Of a stretch of 64,000 nt of DNA, positions 35,000-43,870 are shown one piece after another. Origin of the DNA: UBA1952 sp965246905 (GTDB taxonomy: Bacteria; Bacteroidota; Bacteroidia; Chitinophagales; Chitinophagaceae); assembly GCA_965246905.1 (NCBI GenBank), contig CBDFFZ010000008.1, forward strand, positions 1 to 64,000. The letters are read 5' to 3'. Both the position numbers and the translations under genes were made by a program. Within the stretch, counting starts at the first letter, position 1. The number at the start of each line of letters is the position of its first letter. The notes beneath the pieces were generated by a model, which was not told where the DNA came from, did no database searches, and saw only the letters and a program-made list of their open reading frames with translations.

Positions 35000-35506
35000 T
35001 TAGGCTTTCTGCTTAAGATCCGGAAAGATCATTTTAAACCATGCAGTAAAGGCATCCGGCTCGCGGGCTATCCATTCTTTAATGGCATCCAGGCTTAGAA
35101 AGCGATATTCGGCTACTTCTGCCGGGTTTGGAGCGATGGCGCCCTTGTAAGTGCCGGTAAATAAATGATCCAGCTCGTTTTCAATAAGGAGATTGTCAAC
35201 TTCAGCCCGGTATCGGAAAGGCTTCCAGTAAGCCAGCGGGCAATCGAAACCCATTTCTTCCATGAGCCGCCGGTGCGCGGCATCCATCGTGGCTTCGCCC
35301 GGGGCAGGATGCGAGCAGCAGGTATTGGTCCAAAGCCCGCCGGAATGATATTTATTATAAGCTCTTTGCTGCAGGAGCAGTTCATGCCGCTCATTAAAAA
35401 TAAAAACGGAAAATGCACGGTGAAGGGTGCCCTGCTTATGTGCGGCCAGCTTTTCCTCGCTGCCTATCGCACCATCGGACTCATCAATAGTAATCACATA
35501 ATCCAT
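35000..35506 (-). CDS. idi: Isopentenyl-diphosphate delta-isomerase, type 1
   Basis: The ATG at 35506 gives a 168-residue protein starting MDYVITIDESDGAIG; an upstream start at 35545 is possible. The Nudix-type active site appears as LWTNTCCSHPAPGE with the catalytic Cys, and RRLMEEMGF with the metal-binding glutamates. YRAEVDNLLIENELDHLF carries further active-site residues. It converts IPP to DMAPP and feeds isoprenoid synthesis. It is divergent from a glycosyltransferase-crtIBZY cluster, which uses its product. Confidence 0.95.
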   Translation of the reverse strand: MDYVITIDESDGAIGSEEKLAAHKQGTLHRAFSVFIFNERHELLLQQRAYNKYHSGGLWTNTCCSHPAPGEATMDAAHRRLMEEMGFDCPLAYWKPFRYRAEVDNLLIENELDHLFTGTYKGAIAPNPAEVAEYRFLSLDAIKEWIAREPDAFTAWFKMIFPDLKQKA

Positions 35507-35581
35507 ACAGGGAGTAGTAGCTTGGTAGGCGAATTTAGGATACAATACCGCTCAACCCTTCCCGAAGATTTATAGATCACC

Positions 35582-36799
35582 ATGCACCCCGAAAATCAAT
35601 TAAAGCCTTTACTGCTCATCTTCCCATTTGGCTATTTATCGCACTACCTGCGCTGCCTCATGCTTGCCCGTTTATTCCGGGAGCATTTTACCGTGCTGTT
35701 TGCGGCTAATCCTGCATACGATCTATACCTCACCCGCGAAGGCTTTGAAGCTTTTGAATGCCCGGGCATGAATGCTGCGGAAACACTCGCCGCTATTGAA
35801 AAATTTGACTTTTCCTGGCTCAATGAAGCAAACCTTGAAGCGGCTTTCAAAGCGCAGGTACAGGCCATTGAGTTACTAAAGCCGGCAGCAATATTAGGCG
35901 ATGCTGTGCCAACCTTAAGGATGGCGGCGGATAAAACAGGTGTCCCCCTTATTTCCATAGTGAATGGGTATATGAGCAAATATTTTGCAGGCCACAGGGC
36001 GCTGTCCGTAACGCATTCCGCTTATCCTTTAGTGAAAAAGCTGCCACCTAAAATTGGGGTATTGCTTACAGAGCAGGGGGAAGCATTGGGCTTCCGTACG
36101 GTGCATAAGCCCTTTAAAGCCTTACGCCGTAAATGGCATCTCCCGGAAAAAAAATATTACCCTGATGAGCTGGAAGGCGACTATACGCTGATACCGGATA
36201 TGCTGAGCCTCTTCCCGCAAAAAAAACTACCGGTAAACTATAAGGTGATTGCGCCCCTATTTTATACAGGCAATGAAGAAGAGTCAGAGCTTTTGCCGGA
36301 TGAGCGTAAAACGATCTTCGTGAGCATGGGCAGTACTGGTGCCTGGCAAAGTATGGTTGTGCTCAATGATCCGGTGTTTGCGCGGTACCGCATTATTACT
36401 GCCGGTGATACGCAGGGTTTTTTGAATGCCCCACACATACTTTCTGTTCCCTTTGGGGATGCTGCAATACTATTTCCGCAAACGGACCTCGTGATCTGCC
36501 ACGGCGGCAACGGTACCATCTATCAGGCCCTGGCTTTCGGTTTGCCGGTGCTTTGCCATCCTGCGCATTTTGAGCAGGAATGGAATGTAGCGGCCATCGA
36601 GCGGGAAGGATTAGGTAAAAATATCGCCGGGATCAATGAGCCTGCTATGCTCCTGGCCGTAATTGAAAAATGGCTTGCTGCTAAAAATTCCCCGCTTTTA
36701 AGAGAATATCAGGACCGGATTGCTTTTTATAAAGCGGTTTTGCCGGAGGCTATTGCTGACGTATGCACCGCCGTTTTAAAATCGGCTATAACCTTATAG
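35582..36799 (+). CDS. GT1/MGT-family glycosyltransferase, probable carotenoid glycosyltransferase
   Basis: This 405-residue protein has the two-domain GT-B layout. The acceptor half begins LLLIFPFGYLSHYLRCLML, and the donor half carries TIFVSMGSTGAW and the UDP-sugar loop LVICHGGNGTIYQALAFGLP followed by CHPAHFEQEWN. This is the CrtX/macrolide-glycosyltransferase type. It lies directly upstream of crtI on the same strand (about 47 bp), next to a beta-carotene hydroxylase. Glycosylation of a hydroxylated carotenoid is therefore the likeliest role; the sugar and acceptor are inferred. Confidence 0.85.
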   Translation: MHPENQLKPLLLIFPFGYLSHYLRCLMLARLFREHFTVLFAANPAYDLYLTREGFEAFECPGMNAAETLAAIEKFDFSWLNEANLEAAFKAQVQAIELLKPAAILGDAVPTLRMAADKTGVPLISIVNGYMSKYFAGHRALSVTHSAYPLVKKLPPKIGVLLTEQGEALGFRTVHKPFKALRRKWHLPEKKYYPDELEGDYTLIPDMLSLFPQKKLPVNYKVIAPLFYTGNEEESELLPDERKTIFVSMGSTGAWQSMVVLNDPVFARYRIITAGDTQGFLNAPHILSVPFGDAAILFPQTDLVICHGGNGTIYQALAFGLPVLCHPAHFEQEWNVAAIEREGLGKNIAGINEPAMLLAVIEKWLAAKNSPLLREYQDRIAFYKAVLPEAIADVCTAVLKSAITL

Positions 36800-36846
36800 C
36801 GCTATAGCGGAATGATTTTTGGATAATAGATGTTTATACGCCTACC

Positions 36847-38370
36847 TTGTCTATAATTGTTTCATCCACTGTGTCTCCAGGCAAATCAATCATTATCGGG
36901 AGTGGCTTTTCCGGCCTCGCCGCAGCCTGCTTTCTGGCAAAAGCCGGTGAAGAGGTTACAGTGCTCGAACAGCATGACATGCCTGGCGGACGAGCGAGAA
37001 AGCTAAAGGGAGCGGGCTTTACTTTTGATATGGGCCCAAGCTGGTACTGGATGCCCGATGTATTTGAGCGTTTTTTTGCTCAGTTTGGCAAGAAGGTAAG
37101 CGACTATTATGAGCTCTTACGCCTCGATCCTTCCTACCGGGTTTACTGGCCGGATGAAGCCGTAGATATACCCGCAGATTATGGTGAGCTGCAGCAGCTG
37201 TTTGAGCGCATCGAAAGGGGCAGCGGCGCAAAGCTGGACCGTTTCCTGGAAGGGGCAAAATTCAAGTATGAGACGGGTATGCACAAGCTGGTTTACAAGC
37301 CCGGCCATTCACTGAGCGAATTTGCCGATATGGATCTTGCAAAAGGCCTGTTGAAGCTTCAGGTATTCGCCTCTGCGAGCAAACATATCGCCCAATACTT
37401 TCGCCACCCGAAGCTGCAACAGTTGATGGAGTTTCCCCTGCTTTTTCTGGGTGCGCAGCCGGAAGATACGCCTGCGCTGTACAGCCTCATGAACTATGCA
37501 GATATAAAGCTGGGCACCTGGTACCCGATGGGCGGTATGTATCGGGTGGTGGAAGCGATGTATGATCTGGCGCTGAGCCTCGGCGTTACCTTTCATTTTA
37601 AGCAGGAAGTAAAAGAAATAATAGTGGCCGGAAACCGTGCGGAGCGGGTTGTTACAAAAAGTGGTTCTTTTGAGGCAGATGCAGTTATAGCGAGTGCGGA
37701 TTATCATCACGTAGAGCAAAGCCTGCTTGCCCCGGAATACCGTACTTATTCGCCCAAATACTGGGCAGGTCGCACGATGGCGCCCTCCTGCCTCATTTAT
37801 TATATTGGCCTTAATAAAAAGCTGGATAACCTGCAGCATCATTCCCTGTTTTTTGATACGGATTTTAAGCAGCACAGTGCTGAGATATATCAGCATCCTG
37901 CCTGGCCGGAAGCACCGCTGTTCTATATTTGCAGCGCTTCTCAAACCGATGCCACCTGTGCGCCACCCGGTTGTGATCAGCTATTCATTCTGATACCGGT
38001 TGCAACAGGTATTATTGATACCCCGGAGATCAGGGAGCAATATTTTGATCAGGTAATGAAGCGGCTCGAAGCGCAGACCGCCCAACAAATCCGCTATGCA
38101 ATTGTATATCGCAAAGATTATGCGCCAACCGATTTTATAGCCGATTATCATGCTTTTAAAGGAAATGCCTATGGGCTCGCCAATACACTGATGCAAACTG
38201 CTATCCTGAAGCCTTCCATGCGCAGCAAAAAAGTTAGCAATCTGTTTTATACCGGGCAGCTCACCGTTCCGGGGCCGGGAGTGCCGCCCAGCCTTATCTC
38301 CGGTGAAATTGTAGCCCGCGAAGTATTAAAGCATAAAGCAAAACAACATTCGCATACGTACATCTATTAA
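36847..38370 (+). CDS. crtI: Phytoene desaturase
   Basis: This 507-residue protein has an N-terminal FAD site (SIIIGSGFSGLAAACFLAKA, with EEVTVLEQHDMPGGRA). The body has FDMGPSWYWMPDVFERFF, and the C-terminal signature is FYTGQLTVPGPGVPPSLISG. It introduces double bonds into phytoene, giving lycopene or a related polyene. The only suitable start is TTG (36847). Its stop directly abuts an ATG for crtB, so translation coupling is likely. It is the first core gene of the operon crtI-crtB-crtZ-crtY. Confidence 0.95.
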   Translation: MSIIVSSTVSPGKSIIIGSGFSGLAAACFLAKAGEEVTVLEQHDMPGGRARKLKGAGFTFDMGPSWYWMPDVFERFFAQFGKKVSDYYELLRLDPSYRVYWPDEAVDIPADYGELQQLFERIERGSGAKLDRFLEGAKFKYETGMHKLVYKPGHSLSEFADMDLAKGLLKLQVFASASKHIAQYFRHPKLQQLMEFPLLFLGAQPEDTPALYSLMNYADIKLGTWYPMGGMYRVVEAMYDLALSLGVTFHFKQEVKEIIVAGNRAERVVTKSGSFEADAVIASADYHHVEQSLLAPEYRTYSPKYWAGRTMAPSCLIYYIGLNKKLDNLQHHSLFFDTDFKQHSAEIYQHPAWPEAPLFYICSASQTDATCAPPGCDQLFILIPVATGIIDTPEIREQYFDQVMKRLEAQTAQQIRYAIVYRKDYAPTDFIADYHAFKGNAYGLANTLMQTAILKPSMRSKKVSNLFYTGQLTVPGPGVPPSLISGEIVAREVLKHKAKQHSHTYIY

Positions 38371-38394
38371 ATGCGTTACCAGCATCCAGCCATT

Positions 38395-39240
38395 ATGAAT
38401 ACGATTGACCAATTCACCAGTGTTTCCATGCAGTGCAGCCGGCTCACTACCGAGGCGTACAGCACTTCTTTCTCCTCCGCTATACGATTGCTTCATAAAG
38501 ATCTTCAGCCGCATATTCATGCTGTTTACGGGCTGGTGCGCTACGCGGATGAGATTGTGGATACTTTTCATAATCATGATAAAGCGGCGCTGCTCACACG
38601 CTTTAAAAATGATGCTTTCCATGCGCTGGAGCAGGGCATTAGCCTTAACCCGGTATTACATGCGTTTCAGTTTACGGTACGCAAGTACAATATAGATCAC
38701 GCGCTGATTCACGCTTTTTTTAGGAGCATGGAGATGGATCTTGAAAAGAAAACCTATCATAATGACGCCGAGTTGGAGGACTATATCTATGGCTCGGCAG
38801 AAGTTGTAGGCCTTATCTGCCTCTGCATTTTTTGCGAAGGCTCAAAGGAGGAATACAAACGGTTGGAGCCTGGCGCACGTGCGTTGGGCGCAGCATTTCA
38901 GAAAGTAAATTTCCTGCGCGATCTGAAAGCGGATTTTCAGGGATTGGAGCGCTCATATTTTCCCGGTGTGGATCTGCGGTTGTTCGATTCGGCGGCAAAG
39001 CAATCCATTGAAGAAAGCATTTGTGCGGATTTTGAAGCTGCTTATGGCGCCATCCGGCAGTTGCCTATCAAGGCTAAGCTGGGCGTATATGTAGCTTACC
39101 GGTATTACCTTTCTCTCTTTCGGAAAATCCAGCGCCTGTCCGCAGCGGTGATCATAGAGCAGCGCATCCGGATACCGGATATGATGAAGCTGATGATCGT
39201 ATGCAAAGCCGGCGTACGCAGCGGACTGAACATGATTTAA
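38395..39240 (+). CDS. crtB: Phytoene synthase
   Basis: This 281-residue protein begins MNTIDQFTSVSMQCSRLTTE and AYSTSFSSAI at ATG 38395, matching family N-termini. An ATG at 38371 immediately after the crtI stop would add eight residues. Squalene/phytoene synthase motifs are visible: YGLVRYADEIVDTFH (first DxxxD-like site), YIYGSAEVVGLICL, and FQKVNFLRDLKADFQ (second Asp site). It joins two GGPP molecules head to head to make phytoene. Confidence 0.95.
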   Translation: MNTIDQFTSVSMQCSRLTTEAYSTSFSSAIRLLHKDLQPHIHAVYGLVRYADEIVDTFHNHDKAALLTRFKNDAFHALEQGISLNPVLHAFQFTVRKYNIDHALIHAFFRSMEMDLEKKTYHNDAELEDYIYGSAEVVGLICLCIFCEGSKEEYKRLEPGARALGAAFQKVNFLRDLKADFQGLERSYFPGVDLRLFDSAAKQSIEESICADFEAAYGAIRQLPIKAKLGVYVAYRYYLSLFRKIQRLSAAVIIEQRIRIPDMMKLMIVCKAGVRSGLNMI

Positions 39241-39267
39241 AGAACAGCATAATTTAGGTTTGTAAGT

Positions 39268-39756
39268 ATGTTATCGTACCTGTGTTATTTTTTATTGATA
39301 GTAGCGGCTTTCTGCTTTATGGAAGGCGTAGCCTGGGTAATGCATAAGTATGTAATGCATGGGCTGCTCTGGTATTTGCACAAAGATCATCATCAAAAGG
39401 AAGAAGGTTTTTTTGAGAAGAATGATGCCTTCTTTCTCATCTTCGCTACGCCGAGCATCGTATTGCTGTGGTTTGGCGTTACGGTGCCGGTGCCCTGGAT
39501 GGGCTTTGTCGGTTTTGGTATTTTCCTGTACGGTGCGGCTTATTTTTTAGTGCATGATGTAATTATTCATCAGCGTTTTAAATGGCTCGGCCGGTCCGAT
39601 AACGAGTACATAAAAGCCCTGCGATGGGCGCACAAAATGCACCATAAAAAGCTGGATCGTTTTGAGGGAGAATCCTTCGGGATGCTATTCGTAGCGCGAA
39701 AATACTGGGAGAAGGTAAAGCGCGACCGTGCGCACAAATCCCCTCAAAAAGCTTAG
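39268..39756 (+). CDS. crtZ: Beta-carotene hydroxylase
   Basis: This 162-residue membrane enzyme shows the four histidine clusters of the CrtZ di-iron family: HKYVMHG, HKDHHQK, HDVIIHQR and HKMHHKK. Four hydrophobic segments surround them. It hydroxylates the beta-ionone rings of beta-carotene, giving zeaxanthin. A TAGGTTTG box lies only six bases upstream of the ATG (39255-39262), so a leaderless internal promoter is possible but unproven. It sits between crtB and crtY. Confidence 0.95.
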   Translation: MLSYLCYFLLIVAAFCFMEGVAWVMHKYVMHGLLWYLHKDHHQKEEGFFEKNDAFFLIFATPSIVLLWFGVTVPVPWMGFVGFGIFLYGAAYFLVHDVIIHQRFKWLGRSDNEYIKALRWAHKMHHKKLDRFEGESFGMLFVARKYWEKVKRDRAHKSPQKA

Positions 39757-39762
39757 TCCGTT

Positions 39763-40962
39763 TTGGAGCGCTACGATTATATCATTGTAGGTGCCGGCTG
39801 TGCGGGATTAAGCCTTATGGTGCACCTGATTCACTCCGGCAAGTTCAGTAATAAGAAAATATTGCTGGTGGATCGCGCCACTAAAACGGCCAATGATCAT
39901 ACCTGGTGTTTCTGGGAAATGGAACCCGGATTATTCGAGCCGGTGGTTTCAAAGTATTGGGCGGAGCTGAATGTACACTTTCCCGGCTTTTCACAAAAGT
40001 TGCAGATTGCGCCCTATAAGTACAAGATGATCCGGGCGGATGATTTTTATAAATACTGCTTTGAGCTGATCGCGCAACAACCTAATATTACCATTAAATA
40101 CGGCGAAATTGAAAGTCTGCATACAGCTGTAGATTCTGCCAGAATTACTTTATCCGGTCAGGAATTACGGGCGGAATATATCTTCAGCAGCGCAGCGATT
40201 GAGCCTGTTATAAAGCAGCCGGGCAAGCATTACCTGCTACAGCATTTTAAAGGCTGGATGATCGAAACACCCGCCCCGGCTTTCAATCCGGATGCTGCCA
40301 CCTTTATGGATTTCCGTATACCGCAAACCGCAGGCACGAGCTTTATCTACATGCTTCCGCTTTCGAGTACACAGGCAATGATAGAAGCGACCGTCTTCTC
40401 GAAAGAATTATTGCAGAATAGCGTGTATGAAAAAATGCTGGTGGATTATCTGAAACAGTATTTTCCTGATCTTCAATATAAGATTACGGAAGAGGAATAC
40501 GGCGTCATTCCCATGACCAATCATATCTTCCCGGCAGCTGATGGGCGGATCATTTACCTCGGTACCGCAGGCGGCAAAACAAAGGCATCCACAGGCTACA
40601 CGTTCAATCCAATTCAGGCGCATTCCGCACAGCTCACTGCACAGCTTATTGCCACGGGCAATCCATATTTGAAGGAGAAAAAAAGTGCAGCGAGGTTCCG
40701 GTTCTACGACCGCATCCTGCTGCACCTGCTGGCAAATAATTTATTAGCGGGAGATCAGATCTTTAAAAGGCTTTTCAAGCGAAACAGCCCACAGGCAATC
40801 TTCCGTTTTCTTGATAACGCCTCGACAGTAACCGAAGAATTAAAACTGACAATGACCCTGCAAAAATCAATCTTCCTGAAAGCAACTATCAGAGAGCTCT
40901 TAAAAATCCGAATTCCGAATTCCGAATTCCGGAATACTAAACGGCTTTCTTCACATTCGTAG
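39763..40962 (+). CDS. crtY: Lycopene beta-cyclase
   Basis: This 399-residue flavoprotein begins MERYDYIIVGAGCAGLSLMV from a TTG start at 39763, six bases after the crtZ stop. It has KKILLVDRA, NDHTWCFWE, and the cyclase motifs FMDFRIPQ and MLPLSSTQAMIEATVF, with EEYGVIPMTNH later. It cyclises lycopene to beta-carotene. The last 20 residues (RIPNSEFRNTKRLSSHS) are encoded by a GAATTCC simple repeat and overlap the convergent cold-shock gene by 26 bp, so this end looks secondarily acquired. Confidence 0.93.
   Translation: MERYDYIIVGAGCAGLSLMVHLIHSGKFSNKKILLVDRATKTANDHTWCFWEMEPGLFEPVVSKYWAELNVHFPGFSQKLQIAPYKYKMIRADDFYKYCFELIAQQPNITIKYGEIESLHTAVDSARITLSGQELRAEYIFSSAAIEPVIKQPGKHYLLQHFKGWMIETPAPAFNPDAATFMDFRIPQTAGTSFIYMLPLSSTQAMIEATVFSKELLQNSVYEKMLVDYLKQYFPDLQYKITEEEYGVIPMTNHIFPAADGRIIYLGTAGGKTKASTGYTFNPIQAHSAQLTAQLIATGNPYLKEKKSAARFRFYDRILLHLLANNLLAGDQIFKRLFKRNSPQAIFRFLDNASTVTEELKLTMTLQKSIFLKATIRELLKIRIPNSEFRNTKRLSSHS
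40904..40938. repeat. CCGAATT simple repeat at the crtY 3' end
   Basis: Three successive CCGAATTC-type units followed by CCGGAATAC inside the end of crtY. The same kind of GAATT-rich repeat occurs in intergenic DNA at 51541 and 52431. Confidence 0.7.
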
Positions 40963-41389
40963 CGCTCAGACCCTTCGGTCCTTTCTCTACATCGAAGGTT
41001 ACCTTATCGCCTTCGCGCACCTTATCTACAAGGCCGGAGATATGCACAAAAATGCTGTCGCCATGCTGGTCGCGGATAAAACCGTAGCCTTTACTGTCAT
41101 TAAAGTTGGTAATCATCCCTGTTCTTACTGAGCCGGCATCATCTGTATCTACCTGCCGCGCCACACCAATCTGGATATCCTCGGTATTAATTTCCTTTTT
41201 CTTCTTCGGGTCCGGCGGAGAATCCACCAGGTTGCCGTTCTCATCTACATAAGCCATCATGTCCTCAAGGCTTTTGCCTTTTACGGCGCCGGCCTTACGC
41301 TCCTGCATCTTTTCCGCCTTATCGAGCTTGTTTTTAGCTTTCTTCTTTTCTTTTTCTTTTTTGTTGAAAGTTTCCTGTGATCTTCCCAT
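40937..41389 (-). CDS. Cold-shock-domain protein with charged N-terminal tail
   Basis: This 150-residue protein has a very basic N-terminal segment (FNKKEKEKKKAKNKLDKAEK), a linker with DPPDPKKKKE-like charge, and a C-terminal cold-shock domain. The domain has RNP1 as SKGYGFIRDQ and RNP2 as DSIFVHISGL, ending GPKGLSATNVKKAV. It should bind single-stranded RNA or DNA. This tail-plus-CSD arrangement is common in Bacteroidota. It is convergent with crtY and overlaps its end. Confidence 0.92.
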   Translation of the reverse strand: MGRSQETFNKKEKEKKKAKNKLDKAEKMQERKAGAVKGKSLEDMMAYVDENGNLVDSPPDPKKKKEINTEDIQIGVARQVDTDDAGSVRTGMITNFNDSKGYGFIRDQHGDSIFVHISGLVDKVREGDKVTFDVEKGPKGLSATNVKKAV

Positions 41390-41611
41390 ATTTAATATTA
41401 CGCTTGTTGTTTTTAGCTGTATTTATCTGTAAAGATAAGATTTAAAATATTGGGAATGCCGGTTATTCCGGCGGAATTGTCGGCTTAGCCACTGGTTTAC
41501 ATCCTGCCCGGGAAAGTAGCCAAAGCCGGATCCACCGCAATGCCCATCAACACTATTTGTTAAGAGCTACCTGCTGCTCCTGTGCACTAAACCGTTTCAT
41601 CCGCTAACCCT

Positions 41612-41619
41612 TACCTTTG
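41612..41619 (+). promoter_or_regulatory. Probable -7 promoter element of clpX
   Basis: TACCTTTG fits the Bacteroidota -7 consensus TAnnTTTG and lies 33 bp before the clpX ATG. The -33 box is weak (GTTTCA region). Confidence 0.45.
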
Positions 41620-41651
41620 CCCGCTAATTCATTTTTTAGCGTATTGAGTCA

Positions 41652-42899
41652 ATGGCAAAACAAACTGAACGGAAATGTTCTTTTTGCGATCGTGCAGAAA
41701 GCGATGTGAATATCCTCTTTACAGGGATGAAAGGGAATATCTGCGACTCATGCATCGAGAACGCACATACCCTCCTGCAGGATGCGATGAGCACGGAGAA
41801 AGAGAAAAGCGAAGATCCTTATGATCTGAGCCGGCACCGCATTTACAAACCCCGTGAGATCAAAGAATTCCTTGATCAGTACGTGATTGGGCAGGATGAC
41901 GCCAAGAAGGTGCTCAGCGTGGCTATGTACAACCATTATAAGCGCCTCATGCAGCCGCCGCAGGACGAGGTGGAGATCGAGAAGAGCAACATCATTATGG
42001 TGGGCGAAACCGGTACCGGCAAAACCCTCTTAGCCAAAACGATTGCAAAGCTTATGCAGGTGCCGTTCTCTATTGTTGACGCTACGGTATTTACCGAAGC
42101 AGGCTATGTAGGCGAAGATGTGGAAAGCATCCTGAGCCGCCTACTCCAGGCTGCCAACTACGATGTGGCCGCGGCAGAAAAAGGCATTATTTTCATTGAT
42201 GAGATAGATAAAGTAGGCCGCAAGGGCGATAACCCATCCATCACCCGCGATGTAAGCGGGGAAGGGGTGCAGCAGGGCATGCTCAAGCTCCTCGAAGGGA
42301 GCGAAGTACTGGTGCCGCCGCAGGGAGGCCGTAAACACCCGGAGCAGAAGATGGTGAAGATGAATACCCACAACATCCTCTTTATCTGCGGTGGTGCTTT
42401 CGAAGGCATCGACAAGATGATTGCCCGCCGGATGCAGACTTCCTCGATCGGCTACAATGCGATCAAAGCAACTAAAGAGCTGGACCGCGCCAATCTCCTG
42501 CAATATGTAAATGCTCAGGATCTCCGCTCATTTGGCCTTATCCCCGAATTGCTGGGGCGGCTGCCGTTGGTTACTTACTTAAATCCGCTGGACCGCGATG
42601 CCCTGAAACGTATTCTTACCGAGCCTAAAAATGCGCTCATCAAGCAATATAAGAAGCTGTTTGAGTACGAAAATATAAAGCTGGTGGTAGAAGACGATGC
42701 GCTGGATTATATGGTGGATAAAGCCATTGAATTTAAGCTCGGCGGCCGCGGATTGCGCGCTATCTGCGAGATGATCCTTACCGATGCAATGTTTGACCTG
42801 CCCAGCCAGAAAGGCACCGAAACCTTTGTGCTCTCTGCCGATTATGCCCGCCGTATGATCGAGCGCTCGAAGCTGGAGTACCTGAATGCCGCTGCTTAG
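41652..42899 (+). CDS. clpX: ATP-dependent Clp protease ATP-binding subunit ClpX
   Basis: The 415-residue protein has an N-terminal zinc-binding domain (CSFCDRAESDVN and ICDSCI, four cysteines). Walker A is VGETGTGKTLLAK, the pore loop GYVGEDVES, Walker B GIIFIDEIDKVGRK, sensor and arginine motifs run through ELLGRLPLV, and the C-terminal small domain carries GGRGLRAICEMI. It unfolds tagged proteins and passes them to ClpP in the cytoplasm. No clpP gene lies next to it in this window. It stands alone, with its own promoter and terminator. Confidence 0.98.
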   Translation: MAKQTERKCSFCDRAESDVNILFTGMKGNICDSCIENAHTLLQDAMSTEKEKSEDPYDLSRHRIYKPREIKEFLDQYVIGQDDAKKVLSVAMYNHYKRLMQPPQDEVEIEKSNIIMVGETGTGKTLLAKTIAKLMQVPFSIVDATVFTEAGYVGEDVESILSRLLQAANYDVAAAEKGIIFIDEIDKVGRKGDNPSITRDVSGEGVQQGMLKLLEGSEVLVPPQGGRKHPEQKMVKMNTHNILFICGGAFEGIDKMIARRMQTSSIGYNAIKATKELDRANLLQYVNAQDLRSFGLIPELLGRLPLVTYLNPLDRDALKRILTEPKNALIKQYKKLFEYENIKLVVEDDALDYMVDKAIEFKLGGRGLRAICEMILTDAMFDLPSQKGTETFVLSADYARRMIERSKLEYLNAAA

Positions 42900-42927
42900 C
42901 ATCCACTCCATTAAAAAGTTTTTTAGA

Positions 42928-42962
42928 AAGCCGTGCAAAAGAATTTGCGCGGCTTTTTGTTT
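42928..42962 (+). terminator. clpX terminator
   Basis: AAGCCGTGCAAA and TTTGCGCGGCTTT form a stem with one mismatch, followed by T-rich sequence about 29 bp past the clpX stop. Confidence 0.85.
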
Positions 42963-43004
42963 TTGGGCGGATATTTGTGCTTACGTTTTTAAATTCAACG
43001 CACC

Positions 43005-43439
43005 ATGAACGAACTCATTCAGCAACTTGTAAGCAAGGCTGCCATTACTGAAGCGCAGGCTATACAGGCCATTGCCGTAACCAAGGATTTTCTGAAAACC
43101 AAGCTGCCGCCGCAGATGAGCGGCATGATCGAAACTTTCTTCGCCGGCAACTTCGATGCTGCAGCAGCATCCGCGGCGGCTTCCGGGGCTGCGCCAAAGG
43201 CGGATGACTGGATGGATAAGGCAAAGGACATGGCCGGAGATGCAGGCGAAAAGCTGAACGACTATGCCGGTAAAGCCAAAGACCGGGCCGAGGATTTTGC
43301 GCAGGATGCCACCAAAAAGATAAGCGAGTGGGCAGATAAGGCCGAGGATATCGCCGATGATGCCATGAACAAGCTGAAAGGCATGTTTGGCGATAAGAAG
43401 GAAGGTGGCGCGCAGGAGCAGAACCAGCCGGATAAGTAA
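43005..43439 (+). CDS. LEA/YtxH-like amphipathic protein
   Basis: This 144-residue protein has an N-terminal helical part (MNELIQQLVSKAAITEAQAI), an Ala-rich linker (AAAASAAASGAA), and a long amphipathic region with repeated Asp/Lys/Ala units (DWMDKAKDMAGDAGEKLNDY, AGKAKDRAEDFAQDATKKI, ADKAEDIADDAMNKLKG). The 11-residue spacing is like late-embryogenesis-abundant proteins. Such proteins often protect cells during desiccation or osmotic stress; here this is by composition only. It has its own terminator and stands between clpX and a noncoding stretch. Confidence 0.75.
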   Translation: MNELIQQLVSKAAITEAQAIQAIAVTKDFLKTKLPPQMSGMIETFFAGNFDAAAASAAASGAAPKADDWMDKAKDMAGDAGEKLNDYAGKAKDRAEDFAQDATKKISEWADKAEDIADDAMNKLKGMFGDKKEGGAQEQNQPDK

Positions 43440-43484
43440 TACTAAAAGCATTCAATTAAGAAAAATTGGTTACCGGAGACACAT

Positions 43485-43522
43485 AAAACAGCCCACGAAC
43501 TTTTGTTCATGGGCTGTTTTGT
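43485..43522 (+). terminator. Terminator of the LEA-like gene
   Basis: AAAACAGCCCACGAAC and GTTCATGGGCTGTTTT form a 16-bp stem with one mismatch around TTTT, ending in T-rich DNA. It is near-symmetric and could act both ways. Confidence 0.88.
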
Positions 43523-43711
43523 TAGATAAAATCTGTTTTGGGGTATGAGCATAGCTACAAACTACCTGCAATGGCCCAGGCAGCCTGCGCACGTACCGAT
43601 CCCGCCTTTGTCCGGTGGCTTGCAGGGAATCATGCAATCATAAGAATCAAAAGAATCACAGTTCCGACCAACAGCGACAAGGAAAAGCCAAATAACCTTC
43701 CACCTGCTGAA

Positions 43712-43772
43712 GTAGCCCGGATAGGAATGGAATCCCGCCCCTTCGCGGGATGGAATGGATAGCCGGCACCCC
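43712..43772 (+). repeat. Structured intergenic element, copy 2 (short form)
   Basis: The order is GGATAGGAATGGAATCCCGC, loop CCCTTC, GCGGGATGGAATGGATAGCC and GGCACCCC. The right flank GGAATGGATAGCC matches copy 3 (GGAACGGATAGCC), and the central stem pairs but has its own sequence. The last hairpin of the other copies is shortened here. Confidence 0.55.
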
Positions 43773-43870
43773 AGCTTAATGGTTTTTCGCCTGCTTTACG
43801 GCTTCTGATTGCACTGATTATCATGAAAAACCTTTCAAATGGAGCAATAACACGCTTCCCTTAGCCATTT

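Noticed and set aside
43538..43762. 74-codon plus-strand ORF
   Set aside because: Overlaps structured-element copy 2 and lacks coding character.
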